Assembly: GCA_037178625.1 (NCBI GenBank)
Contig: CM074136.1
Location: forward strand, 62,001-126,000
Direction of reading: 5' to 3'
DNA length: 64,000 nt
From: Skeletonema tropicum
Lineage: Eukaryota; Bacillariophyta; Thalassiosirophyceae; Thalassiosirales; Thalassiosiraceae
Position 1 is the stretch's first letter. The number at the start of each line of letters is the position of its first letter. Below, piece by piece: positions 40,832 to 52,008 of the stretch. Both the position numbers and the translations under genes were made by a program. The notes under the pieces are model-generated. The model ran no database searches and was not told the DNA's origin. It saw nothing but the letters and a program-made list of their open reading frames with translations.

Positions 40832-41278
40832 ATAATATTATTGTAGGTGTAATGGAGGAGGAGGGGGGGAGAGTATCAAATAGTGGAGGACATGGAGGAG
40901 ACAATACTTAATATTGAAGGGGGGACTAACAATGACATGAGTGAAAGAATAGGTAGGAGGTGACAGACGTTGTAGGTACTGTGGTCTGCACTTTTTGTAG
41001 CAAAGCAGAGTGATAGCGCTGCATTAATAGGCTTAAATATAAACCGTTGTGATAATAATTGACAGGCAGGTGGTATATATGTATTTTGTCACGGACGCCT
41101 TGCATTTGTGAGATGGAGAGAGAATACAATGAATGATGGGTGACGAATCAAGTTCAGTTTGCTAACCCAGCTGCAGACTTGAAAGATGGGGTGCATCTTG
41201 GTAACATACAAGATTGATGATTACTTGTACATTTCATTCACTATGAAAACCACTATCTGCAGTGGTTGACTGGGTTTG
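40832..41278. other. Convergent intergenic region
   Basis: It lies between the 3' ends of the membrane-protein gene and ankyrin copy 7. 41165-41278 carries the inverted ankyrin 3' flank (GTTTGCTAACCCAGCTGCAG, ATTTCATTCACTATGAAAAC). Confidence 0.55.
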
Positions 41279-42859
41279 CTAGTCGTGACCAAATTTCCTC
41301 TTCTTTCCAGTCGGACTGGGATTCGGACACGACGCTGAAACAGATTGCGCCTGCAAACCAATGCGCATTGTCGTCTCAGGGTATGCCCTCAGAAGCCGAT
41401 ACACGCTCTCCGTGTATGCAACACTTTCCCTAGCAGCAATGCTTTCCCATAAAAGACCGATAGGAAGCTTCCCGTCAACATTCCGTTTTGATACGGATAC
41501 GGCGCCGAATTTATCCATTAGAAGTGCAATGGTGTCATACTTTGCACCACGGCAAGCATAATGGAGGGCGGTATTCCCTTGTCTATCAGTTGTATCAAGT
41601 GTGATATTATGATCAAGGCTTGTCATGTATTCCACAACTCTAGAGGATTCGTGATGTTCACATGCCACGTGCAAAGGTATCGCGCCGCTGTCGTCGAAAC
41701 TTCTTAGCGCAGAAGGATTGCCTTTCACCAACAACTTGATTGAACCCAGCCTGACATTGTCCTGAAGCGCTGTGTGCAAAGGAAGACGTCCATTGTCATC
41801 TGGTGTATTCATCAGGCGGAGATCTTTGGCTTGACGAGCATAGACTAACTCGCTGGTGATAAATGCTCGTGCTTTCACATGATAACGTTGGGAGTTTCGC
41901 GTAATTCTTTCATCTTCAATAGCTTCGGGGTGTGCGTCGTACAATGTCTTGATAACTTCAAGAGCAGCATTGATAGTGATTGAATCATTGAACTCCTGAT
42001 GACCTGTCTCAAGACAAGCAAAATCAAGCAGAGATTCTCCATCAAACTTCTGTAGCTTCACATTGGGATCACAATCCAGCAGGAATTGCACAATTTTCAC
42101 AGCACCAGTTAATTTGTTTCTGTCCCTGGTACGTCCCATTGCGCCTTGAATCGGATAATATCCATCTGTGTCAGCGTGATTGATGGCATCGGGGTAGAGT
42201 TCGTGCAAGTACTTGATAGTGGCATCGGCGTTTGAGGAACATGCATAATGGAGAGGAAGCTCGCCATCAGCATCACATATACGCTCAGATCCAGGATATG
42301 CTTCGATTAACAGACGGCAAAACTCAGGAGACTTTGTCGCACTCGCAAAGTGAATTGGAAGAGTGCCGTCATCACCAGCATGTCGGACTGCTTCTGGGTA
42401 CTTCTCGATCAGTAGCTGCAAAATTTCCATTGCGGCTGTTCCATCAATACTGTCGTTATCACATAAATAATGGAGAGGCATCAGACCGCGATCGTCTACA
42501 CCACGAACAGAGGCGGGAGCGGCATCAATGAGGAGTTGAATAATGTTGAGTGTAACATTTGGATTTGGGTTTAGGCATGCATAATTGAGCGGTGTGCTCC
42601 CGTGAGTAGTAGCATTGATAGCATCAGAAAAATGTTCGAGAAGCAATCGAATTATTCCCTCGTCCACTCTTTCATTGCAGCATGCCCGAAAGAAGAATCG
42701 GTAATTGCTGACGAGAGTATCGATATTATTTTTGGATGTCAATCCATGCCGCTCAATTATTTCACGCAGGCCTTCCTCTGAAATCGACTTAGATTTACAA
42801 AAGTGAAACAGCTCTTCCGTGACCGCTACTGCGATATTGTTATTGTCGCCAGCGCTCAT
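41279..42859 (-). CDS. Ankyrin-repeat protein, 526 aa (intact copy 7)
   Basis: It starts at the ATG at 42859 (MSAGDNNNIAVAVTEELFHF), with the same upstream word GCAATTACTTACTTCTCTAT as copy 4. The N-terminal block SEEGLREIIERHGL is followed by ankyrin repeats (PLNYACLNP, PLHYLCDND, PIHFASATK, PLHYACSSN, PLHTALQDN, PLHVACEHH, ALHYACRGA) and the tail TGKKRKFGHD. It is the only copy on the minus strand and the only intact MSAGD-type member. No break is seen. The likely function is binding other proteins; the basic tail suggests nuclear location. Confidence 0.9.
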   Translation of the reverse strand: MSAGDNNNIAVAVTEELFHFCKSKSISEEGLREIIERHGLTSKNNIDTLVSNYRFFFRACCNERVDEGIIRLLLEHFSDAINATTHGSTPLNYACLNPNPNVTLNIIQLLIDAAPASVRGVDDRGLMPLHYLCDNDSIDGTAAMEILQLLIEKYPEAVRHAGDDGTLPIHFASATKSPEFCRLLIEAYPGSERICDADGELPLHYACSSNADATIKYLHELYPDAINHADTDGYYPIQGAMGRTRDRNKLTGAVKIVQFLLDCDPNVKLQKFDGESLLDFACLETGHQEFNDSITINAALEVIKTLYDAHPEAIEDERITRNSQRYHVKARAFITSELVYARQAKDLRLMNTPDDNGRLPLHTALQDNVRLGSIKLLVKGNPSALRSFDDSGAIPLHVACEHHESSRVVEYMTSLDHNITLDTTDRQGNTALHYACRGAKYDTIALLMDKFGAVSVSKRNVDGKLPIGLLWESIAARESVAYTESVYRLLRAYPETTMRIGLQAQSVSASCPNPSPTGKKRKFGHD

Positions 42860-43176
42860 GATAGAGAAGTAAGTAATTGCTCTCTCTTACTTTTCCGTCT
42901 GCGGTGCCGGACCTCATTTGGTACAAAAGTCAAAATCAACGTAGGAATTCAAAAATCTACACAAACTTAAACTCAAAAAATCATCAAAAAAACGACCACC
43001 ATGACAACAAAGCAACATCAATACGCCGCGTAATCAACCGCCGCCAACGATAATATTCTAACCTTCTAATAGCAAATAAGTATATCAAACGCCATCAGCC
43101 GCCGCCGCCTGTGCTCTGACATCTCAAATTTAACTAGCAGTCACTACGGACTACTAGATCGCTTCGCCGCCCAACA

Positions 43177-43374
43177 CCCAACGAGCTCCCGCACCTTCAC
43201 AAGAAAAGCCATTTTCTTATTGGATTCAAATTATTCCGCCAATCAAATTATATATATGGAACTCCGCCGCTAAAATAATCTGGTTTGGCACCTCACGAGA
43301 TATTCGAGAGAGGGAAGTTATCTACTCCGAGGCTTCCAGAGAATATTGGTCATTATTTCTGCCTCCAACGCGAA
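43177..43374 (+). repeat. 195-bp direct repeat, left copy
   Basis: CTCCCGCACCTTCACAAGAA through TCTGCCTCCAACGCGAAC matches 45369-45562 with few changes. The two copies flank the unknown gene at 43732-44978. Confidence 0.75.
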
Positions 43375-43731
43375 CCCAATCAAATTCAAATACGGTTCGC
43401 TTCAACCTTCAAGTCAACCATTGAAAAGATTCACACCAATTTCGCCACTAGTTAAAAAAAAATTTCCTACCATCCCCCTTTTCGGGGGTCACATAGATAA
43501 TCTTACTAGATATTACGTGTTTAGGTTTTATCCCCCCTAAGTGCCCCCTTTTTCTCACAGCTAACCGATCCGATTCCACCATGAACATGCCACCCGCTAG
43601 CTCAATACGACGTCCCATACAACATCCAATCCATGACATCGATCGAAATTGATACCCAAAACAGGTGCCGGATGCCATGCTCTATTAATGCCTAAATTTT
43701 CAGCGCTTCGTATAATCTCGATGTCAACCAA

Positions 43732-44978
43732 TTATTCGTTATTTTGTTTGTACTTTCCTCGTGGCCTCTTCGTATCTCTAGTTTTTGCCATGATATCTTC
43801 ATTGTTCTGACTCGCTCTCTTCTTCCCAACGGCTTCTGCATGTTTATCTGCGTCTTTGACAAACCTGCATCTCTCCTCCACTCTCTTCCTTTCCGTTTGA
43901 TGGAACTGTTCTACCCATTCCTCAATCATCAGAAACAAGTCAGGGTGTGTCTCAAGAGTTTCAAGTCCATGATCTGCTGCATAATGAAGCTTTGGTGTAT
44001 CATCATTGTCGTCAACTTGTGCCCTTAGTGCGCGGTGCTTTTCAACTGCATCGTCCATGTCATTTTTGAAGTTTACCTTGTCTGCAGCTGATGGTTTCTC
44101 CGTGTAGAACACTTTGAACACTTTACCCCAACTGCGTAATCAATTACATTCTTTTCTTCCGTGTGTTGCTGTTGCTTTGCCACCATTTCCCCCAAGATAC
44201 GCTTGAAATAATCGTTGCTTGCGTTGTCCGACAAATCAAGATCTGCCAACCCATATTTTTCTAGAAGTGGAAACTTTGTGTTGCCCACCGAAGGCCGTTC
44301 TGTTGCATGTGGATTGGCAGCTTCGCTGTCAGCGCATTTGTTGCTGTTGAAATTGTCGCCGACATTATCATTGTTGTCTTTTTCGCAGGTGTCGTCACAG
44401 ACCCAGTCATCTTCCTCGGGGTAGTTTTGTTCCTCATACCAAACACGCAATTCTGCATTTACTCTCCGACCGATCACTTCCATCCCTGGGCAACGAGGCG
44501 GATACAGCTTTCCGTCATTCGCCTGTTTTAATACACTGGGGTAACATTTTTCCCACTTATCTGTTTTTCGTCCTAGACGAATGTACCACCGCGTACTTGA
44601 TTTCAATGGTGCGGCGGAGACGACCTCTGCATCAATCGTGTGTTCCTCAAAAAATGCTTTCCATTTATCAGCGCCTGCACAGATGACTTTATCAGCTGCA
44701 TTTACTTTCACCAACTTACATTGTTCTAATACCCATATCCAGAGGTCATCGTCTATTCCAGCGAATTTTTGTAATGATAATTTGTTCAATTGTAAAATAT
44801 TTCCCAACTTGTCGGCGTCCATGATTTGACGTACTTCCGGTGGAGGGTTGTCCTCATCACGATCCCAGATGCGGTACCAATGGGAAATCATTGAGTACTT
44901 GCATATATACAATAGCATACCCGCTAATAATAATTCGGGTTTTTCTCGTGGACAATCTTTGACGTTGATTGTCTCCAT
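43732..44978 (-). pseudogene. Unknown gene with one frameshift
   Basis: The upstream part starts at the ATG at 44978 (METINVKDCPREKPELLLAG...) and runs about 285 codons; the frame shifts by one base near 44095-44125 and continues to 43732 with a basic end (TRDTKRPRGKYKQNNE). Together they give about 415 residues with no recognised domain: W-rich segments (HWYRIWDRDED, DDLWIWVLEQCK), an acidic Cys pair (WVCDDTCEKD) and a helical region. A one-base indel or an assembly error is the simplest explanation, as no splice sites fit. The gene lies between two 195-bp direct repeats. Confidence 0.5.
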
Positions 44979-45368
44979 TGCGCTCGTTGTGTTGAAAAAA
45001 GATGGCGAGGTGTGCAGGGTAGTTGTGTTTATGACCGTACTGTGCTGTCTTGACTGTTCAATGCGTCGTTGCGAAAATTTATCAGTAAGTTGAATATATG
45101 GTATAGATTGGATTCGTAAGTTTTCGCAACGGTCTACCGAATGATGCCGTTGTTATTGGTGGTTATGATGGTAACTTCCTCGATGCTATTGCAGCGCAAA
45201 TTAAAAAAAAGTCGTGGTGCTGCTTGTTATTTTTGTACGTAAGACGGTATGTTATGTGACTGTACATTAGTTTACAAGTAAAAAAATTTAACACGGGATG
45301 CGCGATGTGAAATCGGTGTGGATTCTACATACTCAAATCAATACTAGATTCCTTTCCGTTTCATTCAC

Positions 45369-45562
45369 TCCCGCACCTTCACAAGAAAAGCCATTTTCTC
45401 ATTGGATTCAAATTATTCCGCCAATCAAATTATATATACGGAACTCCGCCGCTAAAATAATCTGGTTTGGCACCTCACGAGATATTCGAGAGAGGGAAGT
45501 CATCTACTCCGAGGCTTCCAGAGAATTTAGGTCATTATTTCTGCCTCCAACGCGAACCATTC
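45369..45562 (+). repeat. 195-bp direct repeat, right copy
   Basis: Matches 43177-43374 (TTATTCCGCCAATCAAATTA, CTGGTTTGGCACCTCACGAG). It lies 245 bp upstream of the first ATG of the LINE, so it may be part of the LINE 5' region or its target. Confidence 0.7.
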
Positions 45563-45805
45563 AAATCATTGCACGTTCGCCTCATCGCTGGAAAGTTTCT
45601 GCTGTCCTATCATAGACATTCCGGAATCTTCTTCTGCCACCATCGTGACCAAACTTTCTACCAACATCAAATACATTGATTGGTCAATACTTACCTACCT
45701 GGAACATCTTCCATCTTCTATACCTGGTGAGATCTTCCCTACAGTAATTCCAATTCATCTTACTTGAATAGATCATCAACCTATGTCGTCTATTAAGCGA
45801 TAAGT

Positions 45806-45961
45806 ATGATTGATCTACTTGAATTTTATGAAGATATGGGCTACCAACCCGCTATTGATGTCACGTCGCCAGACTCAACAAACTTCAGCCAAGATCTGCT
45901 CTCCAAAGATAATGAGTGGAGAGAGATGACTGGAGTGGAGGAGGCGGCGAATATGGTATAG
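45806..45961 (+). CDS. Small ORF at the 5' end of the LINE, 51 aa
   Basis: The ATG at 45806 opens 51 codons (MIDLLEFYEDMGYQPAIDVT...) ending at TAG 45959-45961. It overlaps the start of the long frame by 46 nt, in the frame one base ahead, so a -1 shift would join them. No classical slippery heptamer is visible. It may be the true N-terminus cut off by a frameshift, or a leader ORF. Confidence 0.4.
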   Translation: MIDLLEFYEDMGYQPAIDVTSPDSTNFSQDLLSKDNEWREMTGVEEAANMV

Positions 45962-48900
45962 TCGGCACCAGCTATTCCAGCAGTCATCCTGCTGCTGGAA
46001 CACAGCGAAATAATAGGGGTGGGGGAAACAGACGGGTCGACGTAGAGAGAAGAAGAACACGCAATCAACGTCGATCCACAGCTTTTCGGACGAGAGAGGA
46101 AACACAACGTCGTATTAAGCTGATTGACAAATTTGGGAACATTAAACATATCATTAGGAATGGGAAGATGGCAGCAGGAAATATTGAGACAATCATGACT
46201 GCAATTGATCGAAGGGCGAGGAGGGTAGTGGATGCAGAGACGCTTCGGGCGTTGCAAAGGGAAACATTGATAGAGGAGGCGATAGATGAAACTGGCACTG
46301 TTGGTGAGTTGCCCTCTGCTGCTGAGAAGAGGTTTCTAGAGGAACATTTTACTCGACAAGAGTTAGAGGAGGTGAGGACGGTCGATGACGATCTCATGAG
46401 GGTCCACGGTAGAGCTCCCCAGGCAAAACGGGAGGGTGTTGTCCGACTACTCTACGAAAACATCAATGGGTTGAATAATCGCATGAGTGGTAATATCAAA
46501 TTGGATAGAGGTAGAGAAATGTTGGATGAATTGGAGGTCGACATTGCAGCCTTTAATGAGATCAAAATCAACTTCAACCACAAGAAGAATGTCAATGGTT
46601 TAGCTCAGCTATTTAACGGAGGGGAAGCCGAAGTGAAGGTTGTCCATGGCTGCAATACTCATGAGGGTGCTATCTCTAGAGTTCAGGAAGGAGGGACTGG
46701 AATTCTCACGTTTGGCCAACTGGCTGAACAGTTCGACCATATGAATAGTGGACAAGACGTCACTGGCCTGGGAAGATTCTCGTTCTCGAGGTACATCGGA
46801 GAGAATGGTATTTCAACTTGGGTTGTCTGCGGATATCAACCATGCGTTAGTAAAGGCCCCAGCACTAGTTACCAACAACAACGACGGTACTTTATTCAAA
46901 AAAAGCAGCCTGACGTCAAGCCAAGAGACAAATTCTATGAGGACTTGATTGCTCTACTCAAGAGGTGGCGTGAGGAAGGAGACCGAATTATTGTTTGCCT
47001 AGATGCTAATGAGAATATCTACACCAAGCGGATCGGACAAGCTCTAACGGAAGTAGATGGGTTAGCGATGAAGGAGGTGGTAGGAGACTACACTGGGAAG
47101 CAGCTTGGTGCAACTTATTTCTGCGGCTCTCAACCTATCGATGGCGTGTGGGCGACAAGGGATATTGAAGTTTTGAATGCATGTGTAATGCCGGTGGGTT
47201 ATGGAATGGGTGATCACCGATGCTTCGTGGTAGATTTCTCGTTGTCATCACTTGTTGGCCGCTCCTTGGTCCGTGTGAAAAAGTTGAAGGCGAGACGACT
47301 GAATACCAAACTCCCCAGAGTTGCGGAGAGATACAACCAACTGCTAGAAACGAACCTGATCAGGCATAGGGTAGATGACGATCATCGTGCCGCATACCAG
47401 GCACAAACAAAAGAAGAAGCTCGTACTGCTCTCGCGTCCTCAGAAGAGAAAAGCAAACAATACATGGCTCACGCAGAATCGAAGTGCCGCAAAATCAAGG
47501 CAGGTAGAATACCATTCTCGGCAGAATCAGTGACTTGGATAAAGAGAGGCGAAGTCTATAGAACACTTCTCCGTTATCATGCGGGAAGGAAGGTGAACCG
47601 AGGGAATTTGAAACGAAAATGTCGGAAGCTAAAGATCCTTCGTCCATTCAACCTCTCAGTAGCAGAGATCGCTGCTAGACTCAAAGCTTGCGACAGTAAG
47701 TGTGATCATTTTAGGAAACATGGACATCACTATAGAAAGAAACATCTGAATCGTCGGCTGGAGATTGCTAAAAAGAAGGGTGATGAGACTGCAGAGAAGC
47801 GTATACTTGCCATCATTAAAGGAGAGAGAGATAGATGTTTCTGGAGGAAGTTGAATTACAATCTCGGTAAACGGTTTAGCGGTAGCATTCGAACAGTGCA
47901 GGTGGAAACTGATGGTGGTAACGTGGTAGAATATGACACAAAAGATTCAGTGGAAAAAGCCATTTTGGAAAACATTCATGGTGAGGGCAAACGATTCTAT
48001 CAGGCGGAAGAAGCACCTATCTGCAAAGGGCGTCTTCGAGGTCAATTTGGATACAACGCCGACACAGTTGCTGCCAGGGCAGTGCTGGATGGCACTTATG
48101 AATTCTCAGACGATTATCATGAGGCAACGAAACAGTTATTTGAGCAGATTGCAAAGATTCGATCTCTTGTTCCGATGGACTCCGTCGAGACCTTGATTGA
48201 TGAGGTGACTTGGGCTAAGAGCTGGAGACTGTCGAAGGAGGCAACATCATCGTCTATTTCTGGCTTCCATTTTGGCCATTACATTGCTGGCGCAGAGTCG
48301 GAGTATATCTCCAACTATCACGCAGTTAAAATATCTCTCGCTCTCATGAGGGGTATCAGTTTGTCAAGGTGGCAACGCGGTTTGGCCTGCATGCTCGAAA
48401 AGAAAGCAGGCAGTCGACTAGTCACCAAATTGCGCAGCATCCTATTGTTGGAGGCTGACTTGAACAAAGCAAACAAGATCATATACGGTGATAGGATGAT
48501 GAATAATATTCGCAAATACCAACTCATGCCAGAAGAGATATTTAGTGAGAAAAATAGGACGGCAGATGATGGGGCCTTGGCAAAAATACTATTCTTTGAT
48601 ATAGGAAGACAACTTCGTACTCCGGCTGCTATTGCCTCGGTAGATGCAAGCAACTGCTATGACAGAATAGCACATGCCATTGCTTCTTTGGTGTTTCAAG
48701 CCTTTGGAGTTGAGCAGTCGGCAACAGAGTCTATGCTTACTACAATCCAGGAGATGCGGTACTTCTTGCGAACTGCGTATGGGGACTCAACACGGTGCGC
48801 AAACAGCACTGTCGAAGTTAAGTATCAAGGTCTGTGTCAAGGAAATGGTGCTGCACCTGCCGGGTGGGCAGCAATTAGTATCACCATCTTGATGGCTCAC

Positions 48901-51900
48901 AAAGCCGATGGACATGGAGCGACCTTCGTTTGCCCTTTCACACCATCCAAACAAATTGACTTGGCGGCTATTCTCTTTGTCGATGATACGGATATCATTC
49001 ATATCAATATGAAGAAGAGGGAGACAATAAATGAGGTTCATGCAGCTCTGACAGCAAGCGTCCGCAGTTGGAATAATCTTTTGATGGCAACAGGGGGCAC
49101 CCTACATCCTGATAAGTGCTTCTATTATTTGATGTCTTACTATTACGACGAGAGGAAGCAGTGTTGGCTGTATGAAGATCACTCCAAGGATTGCTATTAC
49201 GACATTGAATTGTCTCTTCCAGATGGGACCCCATTTTTGATGAAGCATCACTCTGTGGAGCATCCGGAGACTATGCTAGGTGTGGCAACAAGCCCGTCTG
49301 GTTCGTGCCGCAGCAAATGCAATTGTTCTGAGGAGTGCAAAGGTCCTCTGGACATTTTAATCGAGAAAGCATCTGATTGTGCGCAAAAAGTTCTAGGGAG
49401 TAGATTGAATCGGCGTCAATTCTGGACATGGCTATCAGCTTGCTTTTGGCCCAAAGTTTCATACGGTCTGTGCTGCCAGACGGCCCCCATCAAAGATCTT
49501 CAGACATGTCTACAAAAGACGTATTATCAGTTGATGCCTGTGGGTGGTATGATACGAACGGCACCTAAGGAAATCCGTGATCTAGACATTGGCTTCTACG
49601 GCGGTGGATTCCCAAATGTGCCGATAGAATGCGGCATTCAGCAATTGAACAAACTGATGATGCACTATGGATGCCCGTCTAGTAATGGAATTACAGCTCA
49701 GGTCTCGGTAGACCTCTTCATTATTGAACTCGGTCGAGCGCATCAGCCCTTTGATGAATCATTTCAACAATATCACTCTTGGGTTACTCCCAGCTGGGTG
49801 AAATCGATCTGGGAAAAAGTAGATACCTTCGGGTATAAGGTGGTATTGAATAATATCGACAACCCCTTCCCAAGAGTGGGTGACAAGTGGCTCATGTGTG
49901 TATTTGAAGATCTCCAGTACTCTCCAAAAGAACTACGGCAATTGAACAGAGTCCGCTTACACCAACAAGTTCTGTTTTTATCGGATATACTGTGTGTGAG
50001 GGGTTCGAAGATTGATCCACGGTACAAGAAGAGGCTGCGGCGGGAGGATGAAAAGTGGTCTAAGCTTGACCTCCCCGCTGAGGAACCATCGTCAAAAGAT
50101 TTTAAGGTGTGGAAGTCGGCACTCTCTCAATTAGCCCCAGGAGGTTTACTTAGCGTCCGGTTGGGAAATTGGGTGCACATCGGCCACAAACTTCAACCGT
50201 GGCGGTACTGTGCCGCATCGAATAGACTGTTCCGCTATATGGGTAATGACCTTATGGAGGTATACCCTCCGCATGAAAATAACCCTCGGAGATATGTGAA
50301 AGATGGTAGTGATCATGCCCAGGTTCAGTACAATGTTGCGTGTACGATAGAAGAGGTAGATACTGCGGTATATCGTTTGGTAAGTCATGCACCAATCCCA
50401 GGTCAGTCTCTACCTCCTAGCACTTTGTGGGAAGTCCTCGACCAGTGGGGTAGCATGTGGATGTGGGAAGATCTTGAACTGACGGGGAGCTATGAGTTCC
50501 TAGTGGCAGCTATTATAGATGGATCACTAGTATGTGTGGCGGACGGATCCTTTATCAAGGAGATGTACCCAGATATCTGCTCAGCTGCATTCATTATGGA
50601 GTGTTCCAAGGGGAGAGGCCGACTCGTTGGTAAATTCTCTGAGAAGACACTTGCTGCTTGTGCATATCGTGGGGAGCTTTTGGGATTACTCGCTATTCAT
50701 CTCATCCTATTAGCTGTGAACAAACTGAAACCAACGCTGTCTGGTTCTGCCCAGATCTATTCTGATTGCTTGGGGGCTCTCAACAATGTGGAACACCTGC
50801 CTCCGCATCGCATCCCGTCGAGTTGCCGGCATTCAGATATACTCAAAAATATCATGATCCATTGCAGGTCTCTAACCTTCAGCACAGTATTTTCTCATGT
50901 CTCGGCCCATAAACTCGATCATTTGGTGTGGGCGGAGCTGTCTAGGCCTGAACAGTTGAATGAACAGTGTGACTCTGGCGCAAAACTAGCGATTTACGAC
51001 GTGGATCCGAACGCAGGAATGGCGGCGCAACCTTTGCCACTTGAACCAATCTGCGTCTATGTGGATAGGGGTAAGGAGAAGATGACTTCAGATACTGGTG
51101 AAAGAGTCCGCTTTCATGGCCACCTAGCGCTGGCCAGGGAGATCTTCGCTAAGAGACAGATCCTGCTTCCATCCGCGTTCGTCCAAGTAGATTGGGTCAA
51201 CGTGAACAAGGCATTACACGAGGTCCCGCGGCTTTTCCAACTATGGGCATGCAAGCAAGTTCACGACATAGCCGGCACCAACTTGCGGTTACACAGATGT
51301 GATCCTAATCACTCTCCTTTGTGTCCTTCTTGTCTGGATGCACAGGAGTCGTGCGCTCACGTTTTAATGTGTGAAGAAGAGGATAGGGTAAAATGTTTTC
51401 AGATGTCAGCGGATAATTTACAGTCCTGGTTACAATCGGTGGGGACATGTGAAGTGTTGGAAAAGTATATCATGAGTTTCGTGAGGGCTCGGAATGGCAA
51501 AAGCTTTATGGACTGCATTGCTAGCGATCATGACCCGATACTGCGGAAGTTGGCAAGTTCACAAGATAAGATTGGATGGCGGCGGTTTATGGAAGGAATG
51601 ATATCCAAGGAGTTCTGTGCGATTCAAGAGACACATCGTCGTCTGGAGGGCAGCTATCTTTCGGGCGCAAAATGGGCACAGAGCTTCTCAATCAAGCTGA
51701 TGGAGATGACCCATGGACAGTGGCTGGTGAGGAATTACTTGATTCATGATAAAATTTCGGGTATGCTTGCGTTAGAGAGGAAGGAGGAGCTACAAATAGC
51801 TATAGAGGAGCAGCAAGAGATGGGCTTAGAAGGGCTTGGAGAGGAGGATAAATATTTGATGGAAATCAATCTCGATGATCTCGAAACAACTTCTGGTGAA

Positions 51901-52008
51901 CATCAGGCTTATTGGCTGCTTTCAGTAAAAGCGGCACGTGAAGCCTTCTTGATACGTCGCCAGCGGGCTCAGGCAGCACTTCGACGCGGTCAAAACAACC
52001 ACGGATAG
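45916..52008 (+). CDS. LINE polyprotein: APE-type endonuclease, reverse transcriptase, RNase H
   Basis: The frame is open for 2030 codons after a TGA at 45913-45915. Its first in-frame ATG is at 46168 (codon 85), so the start is unsettled. Counting from 45916, an APE-like endonuclease spans about residues 175-440 (YENINGLNN at 180, DANEN at 363, GDHRC at 432). Reverse transcriptase: VDASNCYDRI (motif A, Asp 910), GLCQGNGAAPAGWAA (motif B), ILFVDDTDII (motif C, Asp 1023-1024). RNase H: VADGSF (Asp 1543), AYRGELLGLLA, SDCLGAL and NEQCDSGAK. A zinc-knuckle-like CPSCLDAQESCAHVLMC lies near 1803. The product would nick the target and copy the element RNA into it, the RNase H removing the template. 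Confidence 0.88.
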   Translation: MERDDWSGGGGEYGIVGTSYSSSHPAAGTQRNNRGGGNRRVDVERRRTRNQRRSTAFRTREETQRRIKLIDKFGNIKHIIRNGKMAAGNIETIMTAIDRRARRVVDAETLRALQRETLIEEAIDETGTVGELPSAAEKRFLEEHFTRQELEEVRTVDDDLMRVHGRAPQAKREGVVRLLYENINGLNNRMSGNIKLDRGREMLDELEVDIAAFNEIKINFNHKKNVNGLAQLFNGGEAEVKVVHGCNTHEGAISRVQEGGTGILTFGQLAEQFDHMNSGQDVTGLGRFSFSRYIGENGISTWVVCGYQPCVSKGPSTSYQQQRRYFIQKKQPDVKPRDKFYEDLIALLKRWREEGDRIIVCLDANENIYTKRIGQALTEVDGLAMKEVVGDYTGKQLGATYFCGSQPIDGVWATRDIEVLNACVMPVGYGMGDHRCFVVDFSLSSLVGRSLVRVKKLKARRLNTKLPRVAERYNQLLETNLIRHRVDDDHRAAYQAQTKEEARTALASSEEKSKQYMAHAESKCRKIKAGRIPFSAESVTWIKRGEVYRTLLRYHAGRKVNRGNLKRKCRKLKILRPFNLSVAEIAARLKACDSKCDHFRKHGHHYRKKHLNRRLEIAKKKGDETAEKRILAIIKGERDRCFWRKLNYNLGKRFSGSIRTVQVETDGGNVVEYDTKDSVEKAILENIHGEGKRFYQAEEAPICKGRLRGQFGYNADTVAARAVLDGTYEFSDDYHEATKQLFEQIAKIRSLVPMDSVETLIDEVTWAKSWRLSKEATSSSISGFHFGHYIAGAESEYISNYHAVKISLALMRGISLSRWQRGLACMLEKKAGSRLVTKLRSILLLEADLNKANKIIYGDRMMNNIRKYQLMPEEIFSEKNRTADDGALAKILFFDIGRQLRTPAAIASVDASNCYDRIAHAIASLVFQAFGVEQSATESMLTTIQEMRYFLRTAYGDSTRCANSTVEVKYQGLCQGNGAAPAGWAAISITILMAHKADGHGATFVCPFTPSKQIDLAAILFVDDTDIIHINMKKRETINEVHAALTASVRSWNNLLMATGGTLHPDKCFYYLMSYYYDERKQCWLYEDHSKDCYYDIELSLPDGTPFLMKHHSVEHPETMLGVATSPSGSCRSKCNCSEECKGPLDILIEKASDCAQKVLGSRLNRRQFWTWLSACFWPKVSYGLCCQTAPIKDLQTCLQKTYYQLMPVGGMIRTAPKEIRDLDIGFYGGGFPNVPIECGIQQLNKLMMHYGCPSSNGITAQVSVDLFIIELGRAHQPFDESFQQYHSWVTPSWVKSIWEKVDTFGYKVVLNNIDNPFPRVGDKWLMCVFEDLQYSPKELRQLNRVRLHQQVLFLSDILCVRGSKIDPRYKKRLRREDEKWSKLDLPAEEPSSKDFKVWKSALSQLAPGGLLSVRLGNWVHIGHKLQPWRYCAASNRLFRYMGNDLMEVYPPHENNPRRYVKDGSDHAQVQYNVACTIEEVDTAVYRLVSHAPIPGQSLPPSTLWEVLDQWGSMWMWEDLELTGSYEFLVAAIIDGSLVCVADGSFIKEMYPDICSAAFIMECSKGRGRLVGKFSEKTLAACAYRGELLGLLAIHLILLAVNKLKPTLSGSAQIYSDCLGALNNVEHLPPHRIPSSCRHSDILKNIMIHCRSLTFSTVFSHVSAHKLDHLVWAELSRPEQLNEQCDSGAKLAIYDVDPNAGMAAQPLPLEPICVYVDRGKEKMTSDTGERVRFHGHLALAREIFAKRQILLPSAFVQVDWVNVNKALHEVPRLFQLWACKQVHDIAGTNLRLHRCDPNHSPLCPSCLDAQESCAHVLMCEEEDRVKCFQMSADNLQSWLQSVGTCEVLEKYIMSFVRARNGKSFMDCIASDHDPILRKLASSQDKIGWRRFMEGMISKEFCAIQETHRRLEGSYLSGAKWAQSFSIKLMEMTHGQWLVRNYLIHDKISGMLALERKEELQIAIEEQQEMGLEGLGEEDKYLMEINLDDLETTSGEHQAYWLLSVKAAREAFLIRRQRAQAALRRGQNNHG

